64,000 nucleotides of DNA, from NCBI GenBank assembly GCA_024508935.1, contig JANINW010000014.1:81920-145919 (forward strand), in the 5' to 3' direction. A model generated the notes under the pieces. The model was given only the letters and a program-made list of their open reading frames with translations. It was not told where the DNA came from and made no database searches. The DNA comes from Flavipsychrobacter sp. (GTDB taxonomy: Bacteria > Bacteroidota > Bacteroidia > Chitinophagales > Chitinophagaceae). The position numbers were made by a program, and so were the translations under genes. Of the stretch, positions 24,002 through 33,850 are shown in pieces (positions within the stretch are counted from its first letter, which is position 1; every line of letters starts with the position of its first letter).

Positions 24002-25573
24002 ATGAAGGCCTTTTTTCTTTTTTTATCTGTTATTCTCTTTTGCAGCACGCAAAAAACCGGTGCTGCTGTAGCAGTTACGCCCGGTAAGGAAGAGACGGTA
24101 AATTATACGGTGGTATTGTTTGAAGTACCACGCCGTGCAGATGTAGATAGCTATGCTTTTGAAATGCGCCTGGCTGATGTGACCAAAGGCAAGGGTAAGC
24201 TATTGCTGAAAGACCGTAAGAATTATTTCCTGGTAAAAGATGCGCTTGATTTTGGTAAGACCTACCTCTGGCGGTATATGTATTACGACAGGGCCGGCAA
24301 AGAAATATTTGCATCCGAAGACAATATCCTGAACATAAAGGGCAGCAAGCTTACTAATTATTTACTTTATGAGAACCGGGTAAGCCGTTTCGGGTCTGGG
24401 ACAGAATTGGATGGTTATATAAGCCTGGACCACGGCATAATAACTGACAGGCAAGGCAGGGTGGTATGGAGTTTCCCCGATGATAAATATGAGGCGGTGC
24501 GCGACCTGAAACTGAACAAAGATGGTAACCTGACTTTTATTTATGGCCCTTATGGCTACGAAACCGATCTTAAAGGCAATATCCTTTGGCGTTCACCGGA
24601 TACTATAAATGGCTATAAAGTGCTGAATGTGCACCATGAACTGCGTAAGCTGGATAATGGCCATTTTTTGGCAATAGGAGAAAGGCGCAAGGACAATAAG
24701 GAGAATGGCAGGATGTATTCTTTTGTATTTGAAGTGGACCGCGATAATAAACTACAATGGGTATGGGATGAAGAAAAAGCGTTTGCACATGATAGTGTTT
24801 ATAGGGAAGCGCACCTGAACGCAGCCTATTATAATGAGAAAGAAAAAATGCTGTATATATCTAACCGTGACCTGAACTCGATAGCCAAAATAGATGTGCG
24901 GTCTGGTAAGATAGTCTGGTCTGTTGGATATGATTATAAAGATGGCAGCATCTATTATCCGCAGGATTTCTTTTATGCGCAGCACGCTATCTCCGAATTG
25001 CCCGATGGGAATATCCTGTTGTTCAATAACGCTAAGCCACAGACACCATCTTCAGTGCAGATCCTTTCGCAGCCTACAGCAAAAAAGGCACCTGTAGTGG
25101 TATGGGAATACGTTTTCAATTTTGACAACCCTTTTGATAACTACGTAACCAAAATGGGCGATGTGCAGCCACTCCCCAACGGCGACCTGCTGATGTGCAT
25201 GGGCGGGAATGGCAAAGTAGTTGAAATAGACATGGACAAAAAGCCGGTATGGGCCTTATCGTCTGTATTAATAAACCCGGGCACCATACCGCCATCCCCT
25301 TTAAAGCTCGGTTACCGATCTGATTTCACGCCGTCCTTGTACCCCTGCTATTTTATGGCCTATACCGAAGCAGGCAAACTGGTAATAGAGAACGGCGGCA
25401 GTGAAACAGATAGCTATACCTGCCGTTTTATGAAGAACGGTGAGGTTGTGAAAACAATTGATGTTAAGCCCTTGGATGCAGGCACTCAATACAAACTCAA
25501 AATACCGGATGCTGATGAGGTGGAGATCACATCAAATACTACCAAGACATCGAATAGGATATTGAAACTATAA
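24002..25573 (+). CDS. Secreted arylsulfotransferase (ASST)-like protein
   Basis: A 523-aa protein with a signal peptide (residues 1-21). The body, from about 120, is a six-bladed beta-propeller of the ASST type with a small N-terminal beta domain in front. The three histidines expected in ASST enzymes have candidates in NVHHELRKLDNGHFL, AHLNAAYYNEKEK and YAQHAISELPDGNILLFNN, and the DLNSIAKIDVRSGKIVW blade is typical. PAPS-independent arylsulfotransferases move sulfate between phenols in the periplasm; whether this homologue is active cannot be told. It abuts the convergent mutS2 gene with no spacer. Confidence 0.82.
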   Translation: MKAFFLFLSVILFCSTQKTGAAVAVTPGKEETVNYTVVLFEVPRRADVDSYAFEMRLADVTKGKGKLLLKDRKNYFLVKDALDFGKTYLWRYMYYDRAGKEIFASEDNILNIKGSKLTNYLLYENRVSRFGSGTELDGYISLDHGIITDRQGRVVWSFPDDKYEAVRDLKLNKDGNLTFIYGPYGYETDLKGNILWRSPDTINGYKVLNVHHELRKLDNGHFLAIGERRKDNKENGRMYSFVFEVDRDNKLQWVWDEEKAFAHDSVYREAHLNAAYYNEKEKMLYISNRDLNSIAKIDVRSGKIVWSVGYDYKDGSIYYPQDFFYAQHAISELPDGNILLFNNAKPQTPSSVQILSQPTAKKAPVVVWEYVFNFDNPFDNYVTKMGDVQPLPNGDLLMCMGGNGKVVEIDMDKKPVWALSSVLINPGTIPPSPLKLGYRSDFTPSLYPCYFMAYTEAGKLVIENGGSETDSYTCRFMKNGEVVKTIDVKPLDAGTQYKLKIPDADEVEITSNTTKTSNRILKL

Positions 25574-27697
25574 TCACTTCTTTTTCTTCTTCGGCTGTTC
25601 TGTATACTTCTTCCTGACTACTACCCAGTCTTCCAATTCTACATTAAAAGGCATACGGCCTATCTGTACTATGGCGCGCTTATCACGCACTTCGGTAACA
25701 GTGCCTATCTGATGGTTTACTTTATTACGTACCAGGTCGCCCACCTTGGCTTCGCCACCCAGCACATCGTAGTTCTTATCGGCTTTTTTTGCCGCCGCGG
25801 CATTGCCTTGTACCTGCTTCTTTTTGAAGAGCACATTTTCGGCAGCCTGTATCACTTCCTGTTTGTTATCTGCTTTTTTCCAGTCCTGTATTATCTGCTT
25901 GAATTTGCGCTCCATATCGCGCAGGTAGTCCAGTTCTTCCTTCTTTATTTTGTTTTGCAGCTTTAGGGTGTTGTAGTGCTGCTCCTTTCTTTCCTTGTCT
26001 ATTACTTCTTCAAATTCTTTTTTCAGCTCGCTGTTTTTCTTCAGCAGCTTATCCAGTTCTTTTTCTTTATTGGCCAGTTTCTGGTGCTGCTGCTCAGTTT
26101 GGTGCAGCATCTTATCCAGCTTAAAATGCCCGCGCTCTGTAAGCTGCCTGGCGCGGTCTATAATGGCAGGCGGCAGGCCACTGCGCTGCGCAATGGCAAA
26201 AGTGTAGGAGCTGCCCGGCTTACCGGTAGTAAGTTGATATAGTGGTTCCAGCTTGGCTTCATCAAAGGCCATAGCACCGTTGAATATGCCCGGCACTTTA
26301 CCCGCCATTACTTTCAGGTTCAGGTAGTGGGTGGTAATAATGCCTATGGCATGTTTGCGGGCCAGGTCTTCTACAATGGCTTCGGCAAAGGCACCACCCA
26401 GGTTAGGATCAGAGCCACTACCCAATTCGTCTATAAAGAACAGCGTTTTACCGTTGGCAAAATCCATGAAGTATTTCATGTCGCGCAGGTGCGCACTATA
26501 AGTACTCAGCTCATGTTCTATAGACTGTGTATCGCCTATATGTATCATCAGTTGTTTAAAGATGCCTATCTCCGAATTAGGATCTACCGGTACCAGCAGA
26601 CCTGCTTGGGTCATTAACTGCAGCAGACCCACAGTTTTCATCGATACCGTTTTGCCGCCCGCATTGGGACCGCTTATTATAAGTATACGCTGGTTTTTAT
26701 CCAGTGTTATATGCAGCGGAATAGTAGGCTTATTATTTTGCTTATTATGCAGATATAGCAGGGGGTGTACTGCCTTTACCAGTTGCAGGCCGGGGTGTGC
26801 GCTCAGGCGCGGCATTTCTGCATTCATATCCAGCGCCAGCAATCCCTTTGCGCGTATAAAATCGAGCAAGCCGGTAAGATGATAATACGCATCCAGCTGT
26901 GGCTGGTAGGCAGAGAGGCTGGCAGTGGTCTGCGCCAGTATGCGGTGTATCTCTTTCGATTCCGCCCGCTCCAGCGAGAATATCTCGTTGTTCAGCTCTA
27001 TGGTTTCTTCCGGTTCTATAAACACCGTACGCTGCGAATCGCTTTCGCCATGCAGTATACCTTTTACAATACGCTTATGCTCGGCAAATATGGCTACAAC
27101 CCTGCGGCCATTTAAAAATCCTTCAGCTATGTCGGCCAGGTAGCCTTGCTTGTTCAGCTTACGCAATATGCTTTCAAACAGCTTGCGCAGGTCTTGCCGG
27201 CGGCTGGCCAGTTCGGCACGTATAGACATCAGCTCGCGCGATGCATTATCGCGCACATTGCCCATATCGTCTACCACTGAACCTATGATGGTACTGATCT
27301 CTTTTTCGTAAGTGATACGTTCGGTAAGTGCGCGCAGGTTATTGAATATGCCCTCGTGGTTTTTAAACCAAAGCAAAATATCCCTGATAGTTAAAGCCAG
27401 TTTCTGGATGGAGAGCAACTGGTCGCCTCCTAATACTGCCCCGGGTACTGCCAGCAGTTTCAGTTCTTTTTGTATGTTCTGCGTAAAATCATTGGGAAAA
27501 TAATCGCTGCCACGCAGTATATTCTTAAACTCGTTGGTTTGTAAAAGGGCTTTTTCTACATATTCTATACGGGTATGAAAGCGCATTTGCTCCACGCGTT
27601 CGCGTGCAGCATCGGTGCGGCATTTCTGTTTCAGTAGCTGTGTTACCTTATTAAATTCTAAAGCATCTGCGGCATGTGCCGGGTACAATTGCATCAT
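25574..27697 (-). CDS. mutS2: MutS2-like protein lacking the Smr nuclease domain
   Basis: The 707-aa protein has the MutS2 core: MutS III-type lever/clamp region (50-330), Walker A GPNAGGKT (343-350), the Walker B and signature FFIDELGSGSDP (420-431), and the THYLNLK switch. Residues 500-625 are a coiled coil and 650-690 a small KOW-like domain (GDLVRNKVNHQIGTV). It stops at EQPKKKKK, where MutS2 proteins of about 780 aa continue into the Smr endonuclease domain. MutS2 is linked to recombination control and, in Bacillus, to rescue of collided ribosomes; the version here keeps the ATPase and clamp but not the nuclease. Confidence 0.88.
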   Translation of the reverse strand: MMQLYPAHAADALEFNKVTQLLKQKCRTDAARERVEQMRFHTRIEYVEKALLQTNEFKNILRGSDYFPNDFTQNIQKELKLLAVPGAVLGGDQLLSIQKLALTIRDILLWFKNHEGIFNNLRALTERITYEKEISTIIGSVVDDMGNVRDNASRELMSIRAELASRRQDLRKLFESILRKLNKQGYLADIAEGFLNGRRVVAIFAEHKRIVKGILHGESDSQRTVFIEPEETIELNNEIFSLERAESKEIHRILAQTTASLSAYQPQLDAYYHLTGLLDFIRAKGLLALDMNAEMPRLSAHPGLQLVKAVHPLLYLHNKQNNKPTIPLHITLDKNQRILIISGPNAGGKTVSMKTVGLLQLMTQAGLLVPVDPNSEIGIFKQLMIHIGDTQSIEHELSTYSAHLRDMKYFMDFANGKTLFFIDELGSGSDPNLGGAFAEAIVEDLARKHAIGIITTHYLNLKVMAGKVPGIFNGAMAFDEAKLEPLYQLTTGKPGSSYTFAIAQRSGLPPAIIDRARQLTERGHFKLDKMLHQTEQQHQKLANKEKELDKLLKKNSELKKEFEEVIDKERKEQHYNTLKLQNKIKKEELDYLRDMERKFKQIIQDWKKADNKQEVIQAAENVLFKKKQVQGNAAAAKKADKNYDVLGGEAKVGDLVRNKVNHQIGTVTEVRDKRAIVQIGRMPFNVELEDWVVVRKKYTEQPKKKKK

Positions 27698-27787
27698 ATC
27701 TATTCCAGTCTGGGCGCAAATTTACATATAACAAAGCTTTATGCCTGCAGTGTTCATATTTCCGTTATATTGCGTTAGGCGAAAATT

Positions 27788-30700
27788 ATGAATAATTACG
27801 ACTGGCTTATATCCCGGCTTGATGGTTTTATACGGAAATACTATGCCAACCAATTATTGCGTGGTGCATTGGTATTGCTGATATGTTTACTGCTATATAT
27901 ACTTACGGTAAGTGTAGGTGAGTATTATTTATATATGCCGGTATGGCTGCGCGTATTTATTGTTTCTGCATTTGTATTACTGGGAGGTGTGGCGCTGGTG
28001 ATTTGGGTTATCATTCCTTTTGCAAAAATGTCGCGCCTGGGCAAGGTTATCAGCCATGAACAGGCCGCTGCCATAGTGGGTACACATTTCCCGGAGATCA
28101 GCGATAAGCTGCTGAACATACTGCAACTGAAGAAGCAAACAGAAGGACAGGGCAGTATGGAACTCATAGAAGCCAGCATCAACCAGAAAGCTGCCCAGAT
28201 ATCAGTAGTGCCCATTGCCAATGCAGTAGACCTATCGAAGAATAAGAAGTACCTGCCTTTTTTATTGCCCCTGGTATTGGCGGGCGTTTTCATATTGGTA
28301 GCTGCGCCCAATGTTTTTAAAGATGCATCTGAAAGGTTATTGCAGCCTACCAAAACTTTTGAAAAGCCGGCACCTTTTAAATTCATAGTTAAAAACACTT
28401 CCATGCAAGCTGTGCGAAACGGTGATTTTGTTTTGGAAGTGAGTACAGAAGGTAATGCGCTGCCGGCAGAGATGGCTGTGGAAACAGGCACCGACCGTAT
28501 GCCCATGCAATCGAAGTCAAAGAACAGTTTTGAATATGCCTTTCGCAATATTACCGAGCCAGTCAGTTTCCGTCTTTTTGCTGCAGGGTTTTACTCGCAA
28601 CCCTATACCATACAGGTAGCACAAAGGCCGGTGTTGAAAGCATTTAAAGTAAGCCTGGATTATCCTGAATATATAGGCAGGAAAGATGAGGTGCTCAGCA
28701 GCATGGGTGATATGACGGTACCTGCCGGTACGCATGTAAGCTGGGGTTTTGTGGCCGATTATACAGACGAAGCTTCTATAAGGCTGGGTGACGGTAATAC
28801 GATGGCCCTGCCTAAGCAGGTAAATGTTTTCGCAGCGCAATATCGCTTCCTGCGCGATACCAGCTATACGCTTATCCTCGGGAACAGGCAATCGAATGTG
28901 CGCGATAGCTTCCACTATTTTGTAAAAGTGATCCCTGACCAGTACCCTACCATCCAGCTGGAAGAGATACGCGATACCGTATCAGGCAAACAAATATTAC
29001 TTACCGGTACTGCGGGAGATGACTATGGTATATCGCGTGTACTGTTTCACTATGCTGTAGCTGATGGTAACAATAAAACGATAGTAGATAAAAGCATACC
29101 GCTAAAGACAAGTACAGGCACCCTGTCATCTTTCCAGCATTATTTTGATGCAGGGGTGCTGAACCTGCAGCCGGGCCAGAAACTCACTTACTATGTAGAA
29201 GCATGGGATAATGATGGGGTACAGGGCAGCAAGGCATCGCGCAGCGAGGTGATGAGCTACCAGATGTACAATGCCAAGCAACTGGACTCTGCTATCAATG
29301 AAAATGCGGAACAAATAAACAGCGGCCTGAGCAATAGTGCAGAACAAACCAAAGAACTGCAAAGCCAGTACCGGGATCTGCAAAGCAAAATGCTGCAGTC
29401 AGAAAGTATGAGCTGGGAGCAGCAACAGTCCCTGCAGGAGGTGTCAAAGCAGCAAATGGAACTTCAGAATAAAATGGAGGCCATTAAGAAGCGCTTTGAA
29501 GAACAAATGCAGCAAAGCCAGCAAAAGCAATATAGTGATGAGGTAAAGGATAAACAGGAAGACCTGAAAAAGCAAATGGACAACCTGCTGAACAATGAAC
29601 TGAAAGAGCAAATGAAGAAGCTGGAAGAACTGATGAAGAAACTGAATAAAGATCAGGCTTTCCAGACGATGAAACAGCTGGAGCAGGACAACAAACTCTT
29701 CAATATGGACCTGGAGCGCATGCAGGAACTGATGAAGCAACTGGAAATGCAAATGAAGCTGGAGGACCTGTCCAATAAGATGAGTGAACTTGCTAAAAAA
29801 GAACAGGACCTGAAGCAGCAGACAGATAAAGGATATAAAGACAATAAGGAGCTGGCCCGCAAACAGGATGATTTGAAGAAAGAACTGGATAAGGCAATGA
29901 ACGAGGATATGAAGAACCTGGATGAGCTAAATAAGAAAATGGAGCAGCAGCAGGAGATGAGTAAGCCTAAAGAAGCAGGAAAGAAAGCAGCTGACAAGAT
30001 GCAGGATAGCAAAGAAGAGCTAAGTAAGAATGAGGGTAGTAAGGCCAGCCAGTCGCAAAGCCAGGCCGCACAAAACTTGCAGGAAATGTCTGAAAGCCTG
30101 AGCAATATGGCCGGGGGTATGAATGTGCAGCAGATAGATATAGATATTAAAGCTACGCGGCAGGTGCTTACCAATCTTATGCGCCTTTCATTCGATCAGG
30201 AGCAGCTTATAAAAAATGTTCAGAATACGCCTATCGGCAGCCAGTCCTACGTAGGCAACCAGCAGGAGCAGGCGCGGCTGTACGGAAATTCGAGGATGAT
30301 ACGTGACAGCTTATTTGCTTTGAGCAAGCGTGTGTCGAAACTGGCACCTACCATCAATAAAGAAACAGCAGAACTGGAGAAGAATATGGCAGCAGCCACC
30401 GAAGCTATGCAAAACAGGTATGTGGGGAATGTAATGAGCAGGCAGCAATATGTAATGATGCATACCAATAACCTGGCACTGTTGCTGAACGAAACCTTGT
30501 CGAACCTCATGCAGATGAAGGCCAATGCCCAAAGCGGTAAGAAAGGTAGTTGTAACAAGCCCGGAGGTAAAACACCTAAGCCGGGCCCCGGTAAGCAGTT
30601 GAGTGATATCATTACACAACAAAAGCAGTTGGGCGATGCCATGCAGCAAATGCAGGATGCCCAGAATAAAAACGGACAGCAGCCGGGGCAGCAACCCGGC

Positions 30701-31201
30701 AACAAACAGGGCGGTCAGCAAGGCCAGCAGCAAGGAGAATCGGGCAAACAGGGTGAATATGGAGACCCTGAAAAACTGGCCCGTCTTGCAGCACAGCAGG
30801 CAGCATTACGCCGCCAGTTGCAAGAACTCAACAGCCTGCTAAATAGCAAGGGCATGGGCAATGCACGCGAAATGAAAGAGATACAGGACAAAATGGATCG
30901 TACGGAAACGGACCTGGTGAATAAAAGATTAAGCAGTGAATTGATGATGCGCCAGAAGGAGATCCTGACAAGATTACTACAGGCAGAGAAATCGTTACGC
31001 GAGCAGGAGCAGGATGATAAACGCAGTTCGAAAACAGCGGATGATATCAGTCGCCCTATGCCGGCAGAGCTGCAAAAGTTTATGCAGGAACACAAAGATC
31101 TTATTCAGCAATACAAGACAGTTCCACCTCAATTGAAACCTTATTACCGCAGTATGGTAGAGCAGTATTACCAGGCTATAGGCAACTCAAATAATAAGTA
31201 A
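27788..31201 (+). CDS. DUF4175-family large membrane-anchored coiled-coil protein
   Basis: The 1137-aa protein opens with two membrane segments (about 26-46 and 53-75) and a third near 156-172, then a beta-rich extracytoplasmic region (about 190-480) with KVIPDQYPTIQLEEI. Residues 490-770 are a long K/E/Q/M-rich coiled coil made of LEELMKKLNK-type heptads, followed by a helical part and a Q/G/P-rich low-complexity stretch (about 950-1000, QQPGQQPGNKQGGQQGQQQ) and a final helical domain. The layout corresponds to DUF4175 proteins of Bacteroidota and alphaproteobacteria, whose role is unknown. It is divergent from mutS2 and seems to be a single-gene unit. Confidence 0.85.
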   Translation: MNNYDWLISRLDGFIRKYYANQLLRGALVLLICLLLYILTVSVGEYYLYMPVWLRVFIVSAFVLLGGVALVIWVIIPFAKMSRLGKVISHEQAAAIVGTHFPEISDKLLNILQLKKQTEGQGSMELIEASINQKAAQISVVPIANAVDLSKNKKYLPFLLPLVLAGVFILVAAPNVFKDASERLLQPTKTFEKPAPFKFIVKNTSMQAVRNGDFVLEVSTEGNALPAEMAVETGTDRMPMQSKSKNSFEYAFRNITEPVSFRLFAAGFYSQPYTIQVAQRPVLKAFKVSLDYPEYIGRKDEVLSSMGDMTVPAGTHVSWGFVADYTDEASIRLGDGNTMALPKQVNVFAAQYRFLRDTSYTLILGNRQSNVRDSFHYFVKVIPDQYPTIQLEEIRDTVSGKQILLTGTAGDDYGISRVLFHYAVADGNNKTIVDKSIPLKTSTGTLSSFQHYFDAGVLNLQPGQKLTYYVEAWDNDGVQGSKASRSEVMSYQMYNAKQLDSAINENAEQINSGLSNSAEQTKELQSQYRDLQSKMLQSESMSWEQQQSLQEVSKQQMELQNKMEAIKKRFEEQMQQSQQKQYSDEVKDKQEDLKKQMDNLLNNELKEQMKKLEELMKKLNKDQAFQTMKQLEQDNKLFNMDLERMQELMKQLEMQMKLEDLSNKMSELAKKEQDLKQQTDKGYKDNKELARKQDDLKKELDKAMNEDMKNLDELNKKMEQQQEMSKPKEAGKKAADKMQDSKEELSKNEGSKASQSQSQAAQNLQEMSESLSNMAGGMNVQQIDIDIKATRQVLTNLMRLSFDQEQLIKNVQNTPIGSQSYVGNQQEQARLYGNSRMIRDSLFALSKRVSKLAPTINKETAELEKNMAAATEAMQNRYVGNVMSRQQYVMMHTNNLALLLNETLSNLMQMKANAQSGKKGSCNKPGGKTPKPGPGKQLSDIITQQKQLGDAMQQMQDAQNKNGQQPGQQPGNKQGGQQGQQQGESGKQGEYGDPEKLARLAAQQAALRRQLQELNSLLNSKGMGNAREMKEIQDKMDRTETDLVNKRLSSELMMRQKEILTRLLQAEKSLREQEQDDKRSSKTADDISRPMPAELQKFMQEHKDLIQQYKTVPPQLKPYYRSMVEQYYQAIGNSNNK

Positions 31202-31461
31202 TATTATCTAAAAAAACAAATTATTTTTCTAACAGATGTATTTGTTACAACAACGTTTGTAGCTACTGTTTAACTGTTGGTTAATCTATTCATTTTCACT
31301 GTTTTGTGACAAACCTTAGCACGGTTTTTGGTGTCTATATAAGTAGAGGATGAAAGGTGTACTGTATAACCTTAAACAGCCCTTGCGGCAGTGAAAAATT
31401 ATACTTAACTTTCATATTATTTAGTTCTTTTTAACAGTTCTTTAACCAAAAACATGCGCTT
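31202..31461. other. AT-rich intergenic leader, 260 bp
   Basis: This gap before the small membrane protein gene has no open frame. It contains T-rich tracts and several TTTTG and GTTTAAC-type words but no clear TTG-N20-TAnnTTTG promoter. No stable hairpin with a T tract is visible after the DUF4175 stop. Confidence 0.4.
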
Positions 31462-31932
31462 ATGATTTTTTCAAGAACTTACAGGTACCATTCTAAAATG
31501 CCAATTGACGATATAAAAGGTCGCCTGGTTGGTAAGCATGTAAAAGTGCACAATATGGATTTCGAGGTTTCCGAGAAAGACCGTGTACTTCGCGTTATTC
31601 CTCACGCAGAACAAGAGAGGAACATCAAAACTTTGCCAATAACCCATGTTCAGCTCAATGGCAAAGGGGATAAGACCCAGGTTGTTATTAATTCAAAGAT
31701 GCGTAAGATCGATTCAGGCGGGCCTATGCTGATTGTTATCTTCTGCTTCTTTATGTTAGTAGCTGCGGTGCTGTTTTTACTATTTGGGGCTGAAGAATAC
31801 CTTTCCTTTACCTATACGATGGGCGGCATAGCACTGGCCATATTTGGTATCTTCTGGATACGTATGGAAGCCGGTTACTTCGACTATGTACGCAAGATCA
31901 GGGATTATATAAAAACACAAAGCGTAGCCTAG
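31462..31932 (+). CDS. Small membrane protein of unknown function
   Basis: A 156-aa protein with no family that I recognise. Residues 1-85 are hydrophilic and beta-rich (KMPIDDIKGRLVGKHVKVHNMDFEV), then two membrane segments (about 88-110, LIVIFCFFMLVAAVLFLLF, and 116-134, YTMGGIALAIFGIFWI) and a short basic tail. An in-frame ATG (MPIDDIKG) 39 bases downstream, at 31501, is an alternative start. The gene has its own terminator. Confidence 0.65.
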   Translation: MIFSRTYRYHSKMPIDDIKGRLVGKHVKVHNMDFEVSEKDRVLRVIPHAEQERNIKTLPITHVQLNGKGDKTQVVINSKMRKIDSGGPMLIVIFCFFMLVAAVLFLLFGAEEYLSFTYTMGGIALAIFGIFWIRMEAGYFDYVRKIRDYIKTQSVA

Positions 31933-31953
31933 GCCACGCTTTATCTTTTTATT

Positions 31954-31985
31954 ACGGTGTCCTCTGTTGGGCACCGTTTTTTATT
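31954..31985 (+). terminator. Terminator after the small membrane protein gene
   Basis: ACGGTGTCC (31954-31962) pairs with GGGCACCGT (31969-31977) with one T-G wobble and a 6-base loop, then TTTTTTATT. A second, weaker hairpin (31921-31940, AGCGT/ACGCT) overlaps the stop codon. The T tract overlaps the stop codon of the convergent gene. Confidence 0.85.
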
Positions 31986-32535
31986 GTATGTACGGTTTAA
32001 GAGAGTCTATCGGCGTATCTCCCGCAAATGTTTTTATCAGCTTGCGGTCCTTATCATACACATTTATTTGTGGTAATGTTTGATAGGTAAATGTTTTGGT
32101 AATGTAATCATTGCTATCCAAAGTTACCTGCAGGGTAGGGAACTCTTTTATCTTTACGCTATTCTCAAAAAACTCAAGATGTGGTTTCATAACCGGTGCG
32201 GCTATTAAAACGATCTTTGAATTTTTAAAAAGGAAAATATTCTCTTTCAGGCGTATGGTCTCCTCCTGGCAGTGGTCGCAGGTAGGGTTGAAGGTCATAA
32301 CTAATAAATTATAATCATTGGCCAGGTCGGCATTGGTAATGATCTTATTATCTTCTGTTACAAGTTTCAGCTGAGGCAATGGAGCGCCCGGCGTGCGGTA
32401 ATCTATTTGTAGTTTAGGTTCTACATTTGCTGCTGCAACTGCAGGAATCTTCTCTTTGTTTATTTTCCTCTTTTTTTGGCCGAAAGCAATATACACGGTG
32501 CTTAACAGGCAGGTAATGATTAGTAACTTGCGCAT
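31981..32535 (-). CDS. Secreted thioredoxin-like (TlpA/redoxin) protein
   Basis: The 184-aa protein has a signal peptide (residues 1-19, AFGQ) and a thioredoxin fold of the TlpA/AhpC type from about residue 48. The redox motif is CDHC (Cys86, Cys89) in FNPTCDHCQEE, and the cis-proline loop is FTYQTLPQINVYDKDRKLI. A periplasmic thiol-disulfide role is likely. The start lies 43 bases from the divergent rarA. Confidence 0.87.
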   Translation of the reverse strand: MRKLLIITCLLSTVYIAFGQKKRKINKEKIPAVAAANVEPKLQIDYRTPGAPLPQLKLVTEDNKIITNADLANDYNLLVMTFNPTCDHCQEETIRLKENIFLFKNSKIVLIAAPVMKPHLEFFENSVKIKEFPTLQVTLDSNDYITKTFTYQTLPQINVYDKDRKLIKTFAGDTPIDSLKPYIQ

Positions 32536-32578
32536 GGAGCGAATTTAGGTAATTAGTTTAAAACAGATTGCTAATATT

Positions 32579-33850
32579 ATGACAGCAAAATCCCAGATTC
32601 CGTTGGCTGAGCGGATGCGCCCCAAGAGCCTGGAAGAATTTATAGGACAAGAGCACCTGGTAGGAAAAGGAAAGGTATTGGAGCAGATGATCCACAACCG
32701 AAAGGGACATTCTATTATCTTCTGGGGCCCTCCGGGTGTAGGTAAAACAACACTTGCGCAGATCATTGCCCGCTCATTAGACCTGCCTTTTTTTACGCTT
32801 AGTGCTATAGACAGCGGGGTAAAGGATGTAAGAGCTGTAATAGAGCAGGCGCGCAAAGCCGGGCACGCTATATTATTCATTGATGAGATACACCGCTTTA
32901 ATAAAGCACAGCAGGATAGTTTGCTGGGGGCTGTAGAGAAAGGCATCATAACGCTTATAGGCGCTACTACTGAAAACCCTTCATTTGAAGTGATAGGGGC
33001 TTTACTAAGCAGGTGCCAGGTATATGTATTGAAGCCGCTTACTGAAGAGCATCTCAAAGCCCTGGTACACCAGGCTATGGAAAATGATGCCTGGCTGAAG
33101 GAGCAACAGATAACTATCGAGGAATGGGATGCATTATTGCAGTTAAGCGGAGGCGATGCACGCAGGTTATTGAACCTTTTAGAGTTGGTAGCCTCCTCTA
33201 TGCCTGCAGGTGTTAGCGGCGTTCCCAATGATATTGTAGTAGATGTAGTGCAAAGTAAAATGGCGCTCTACGATAAAGGCGGCGAACAGCATTACGATAT
33301 CATTTCTGCTTTTATTAAATCACTGCGCGGCAGCGATCCTAATGCCGCCGTGTACTGGCTGGCACGCATGATAGAGGGTGGAGAAGATCCAAAGTTTATT
33401 GCCCGCCGTATGGTGATACTTGCCAGTGAAGATATTGGTAATGCAAATCCTAATGCCTTGCTGCTGGCTACTACTACCTTCCAGGCAGTAGAAATGATCG
33501 GGTACCCTGAATGCCGCATTATACTTTCGCAATGTGCCACTTACCTGGCTTCTTCGCCCAAAAGCAATGCATCGTATATGGCAATAAATCATGCGCAATC
33601 ACTGGTAGATAAAACCGGCGACCTACCGGTGCCATTGCCTATCCGCAATGCGCCTACCGGGCTGATGAAAAACCTGGATTATGGAAAGGGATACAAGTAT
33701 GCACATGACTACCCGGACAATTTTGTAGACCAGGAGTTCTTACCGGAAAAAATAGCCGGTACTAAATTGTACGAACCGGGTAATAATGCAGCAGAAGCCC
33801 GCCTGAGAGATTATCTCAAACATTGCTGGAAGGAAAAGTATGATTATTGA
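32579..33850 (+). CDS. rarA: Replication-associated recombination protein RarA (MgsA)
   Basis: RarA is a clamp-loader-like AAA+ ATPase that acts at stalled replication forks. The 423-aa protein has PLAERMRPKSLEEFIGQEHL at the start, Walker A GPPGVGKT (50-57), Walker B ILFIDEIHRFN (Asp102, Glu103), sensor 1 TLIGATTENPSFE, and the C-terminal tetramerisation part with DPNAAVYWLARMIEGGEDPKFIARR. The last 7 bases overlap the convergent DUF2007 gene. Confidence 0.96.
   Translation: MTAKSQIPLAERMRPKSLEEFIGQEHLVGKGKVLEQMIHNRKGHSIIFWGPPGVGKTTLAQIIARSLDLPFFTLSAIDSGVKDVRAVIEQARKAGHAILFIDEIHRFNKAQQDSLLGAVEKGIITLIGATTENPSFEVIGALLSRCQVYVLKPLTEEHLKALVHQAMENDAWLKEQQITIEEWDALLQLSGGDARRLLNLLELVASSMPAGVSGVPNDIVVDVVQSKMALYDKGGEQHYDIISAFIKSLRGSDPNAAVYWLARMIEGGEDPKFIARRMVILASEDIGNANPNALLLATTTFQAVEMIGYPECRIILSQCATYLASSPKSNASYMAINHAQSLVDKTGDLPVPLPIRNAPTGLMKNLDYGKGYKYAHDYPDNFVDQEFLPEKIAGTKLYEPGNNAAEARLRDYLKHCWKEKYDY

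Noticed and set aside
25574-25600. Frameshift that hides the Smr domain of MutS2
   Set aside because: The neighbouring convergent gene ends on the very next base and is intact, so there is no room for a remnant.
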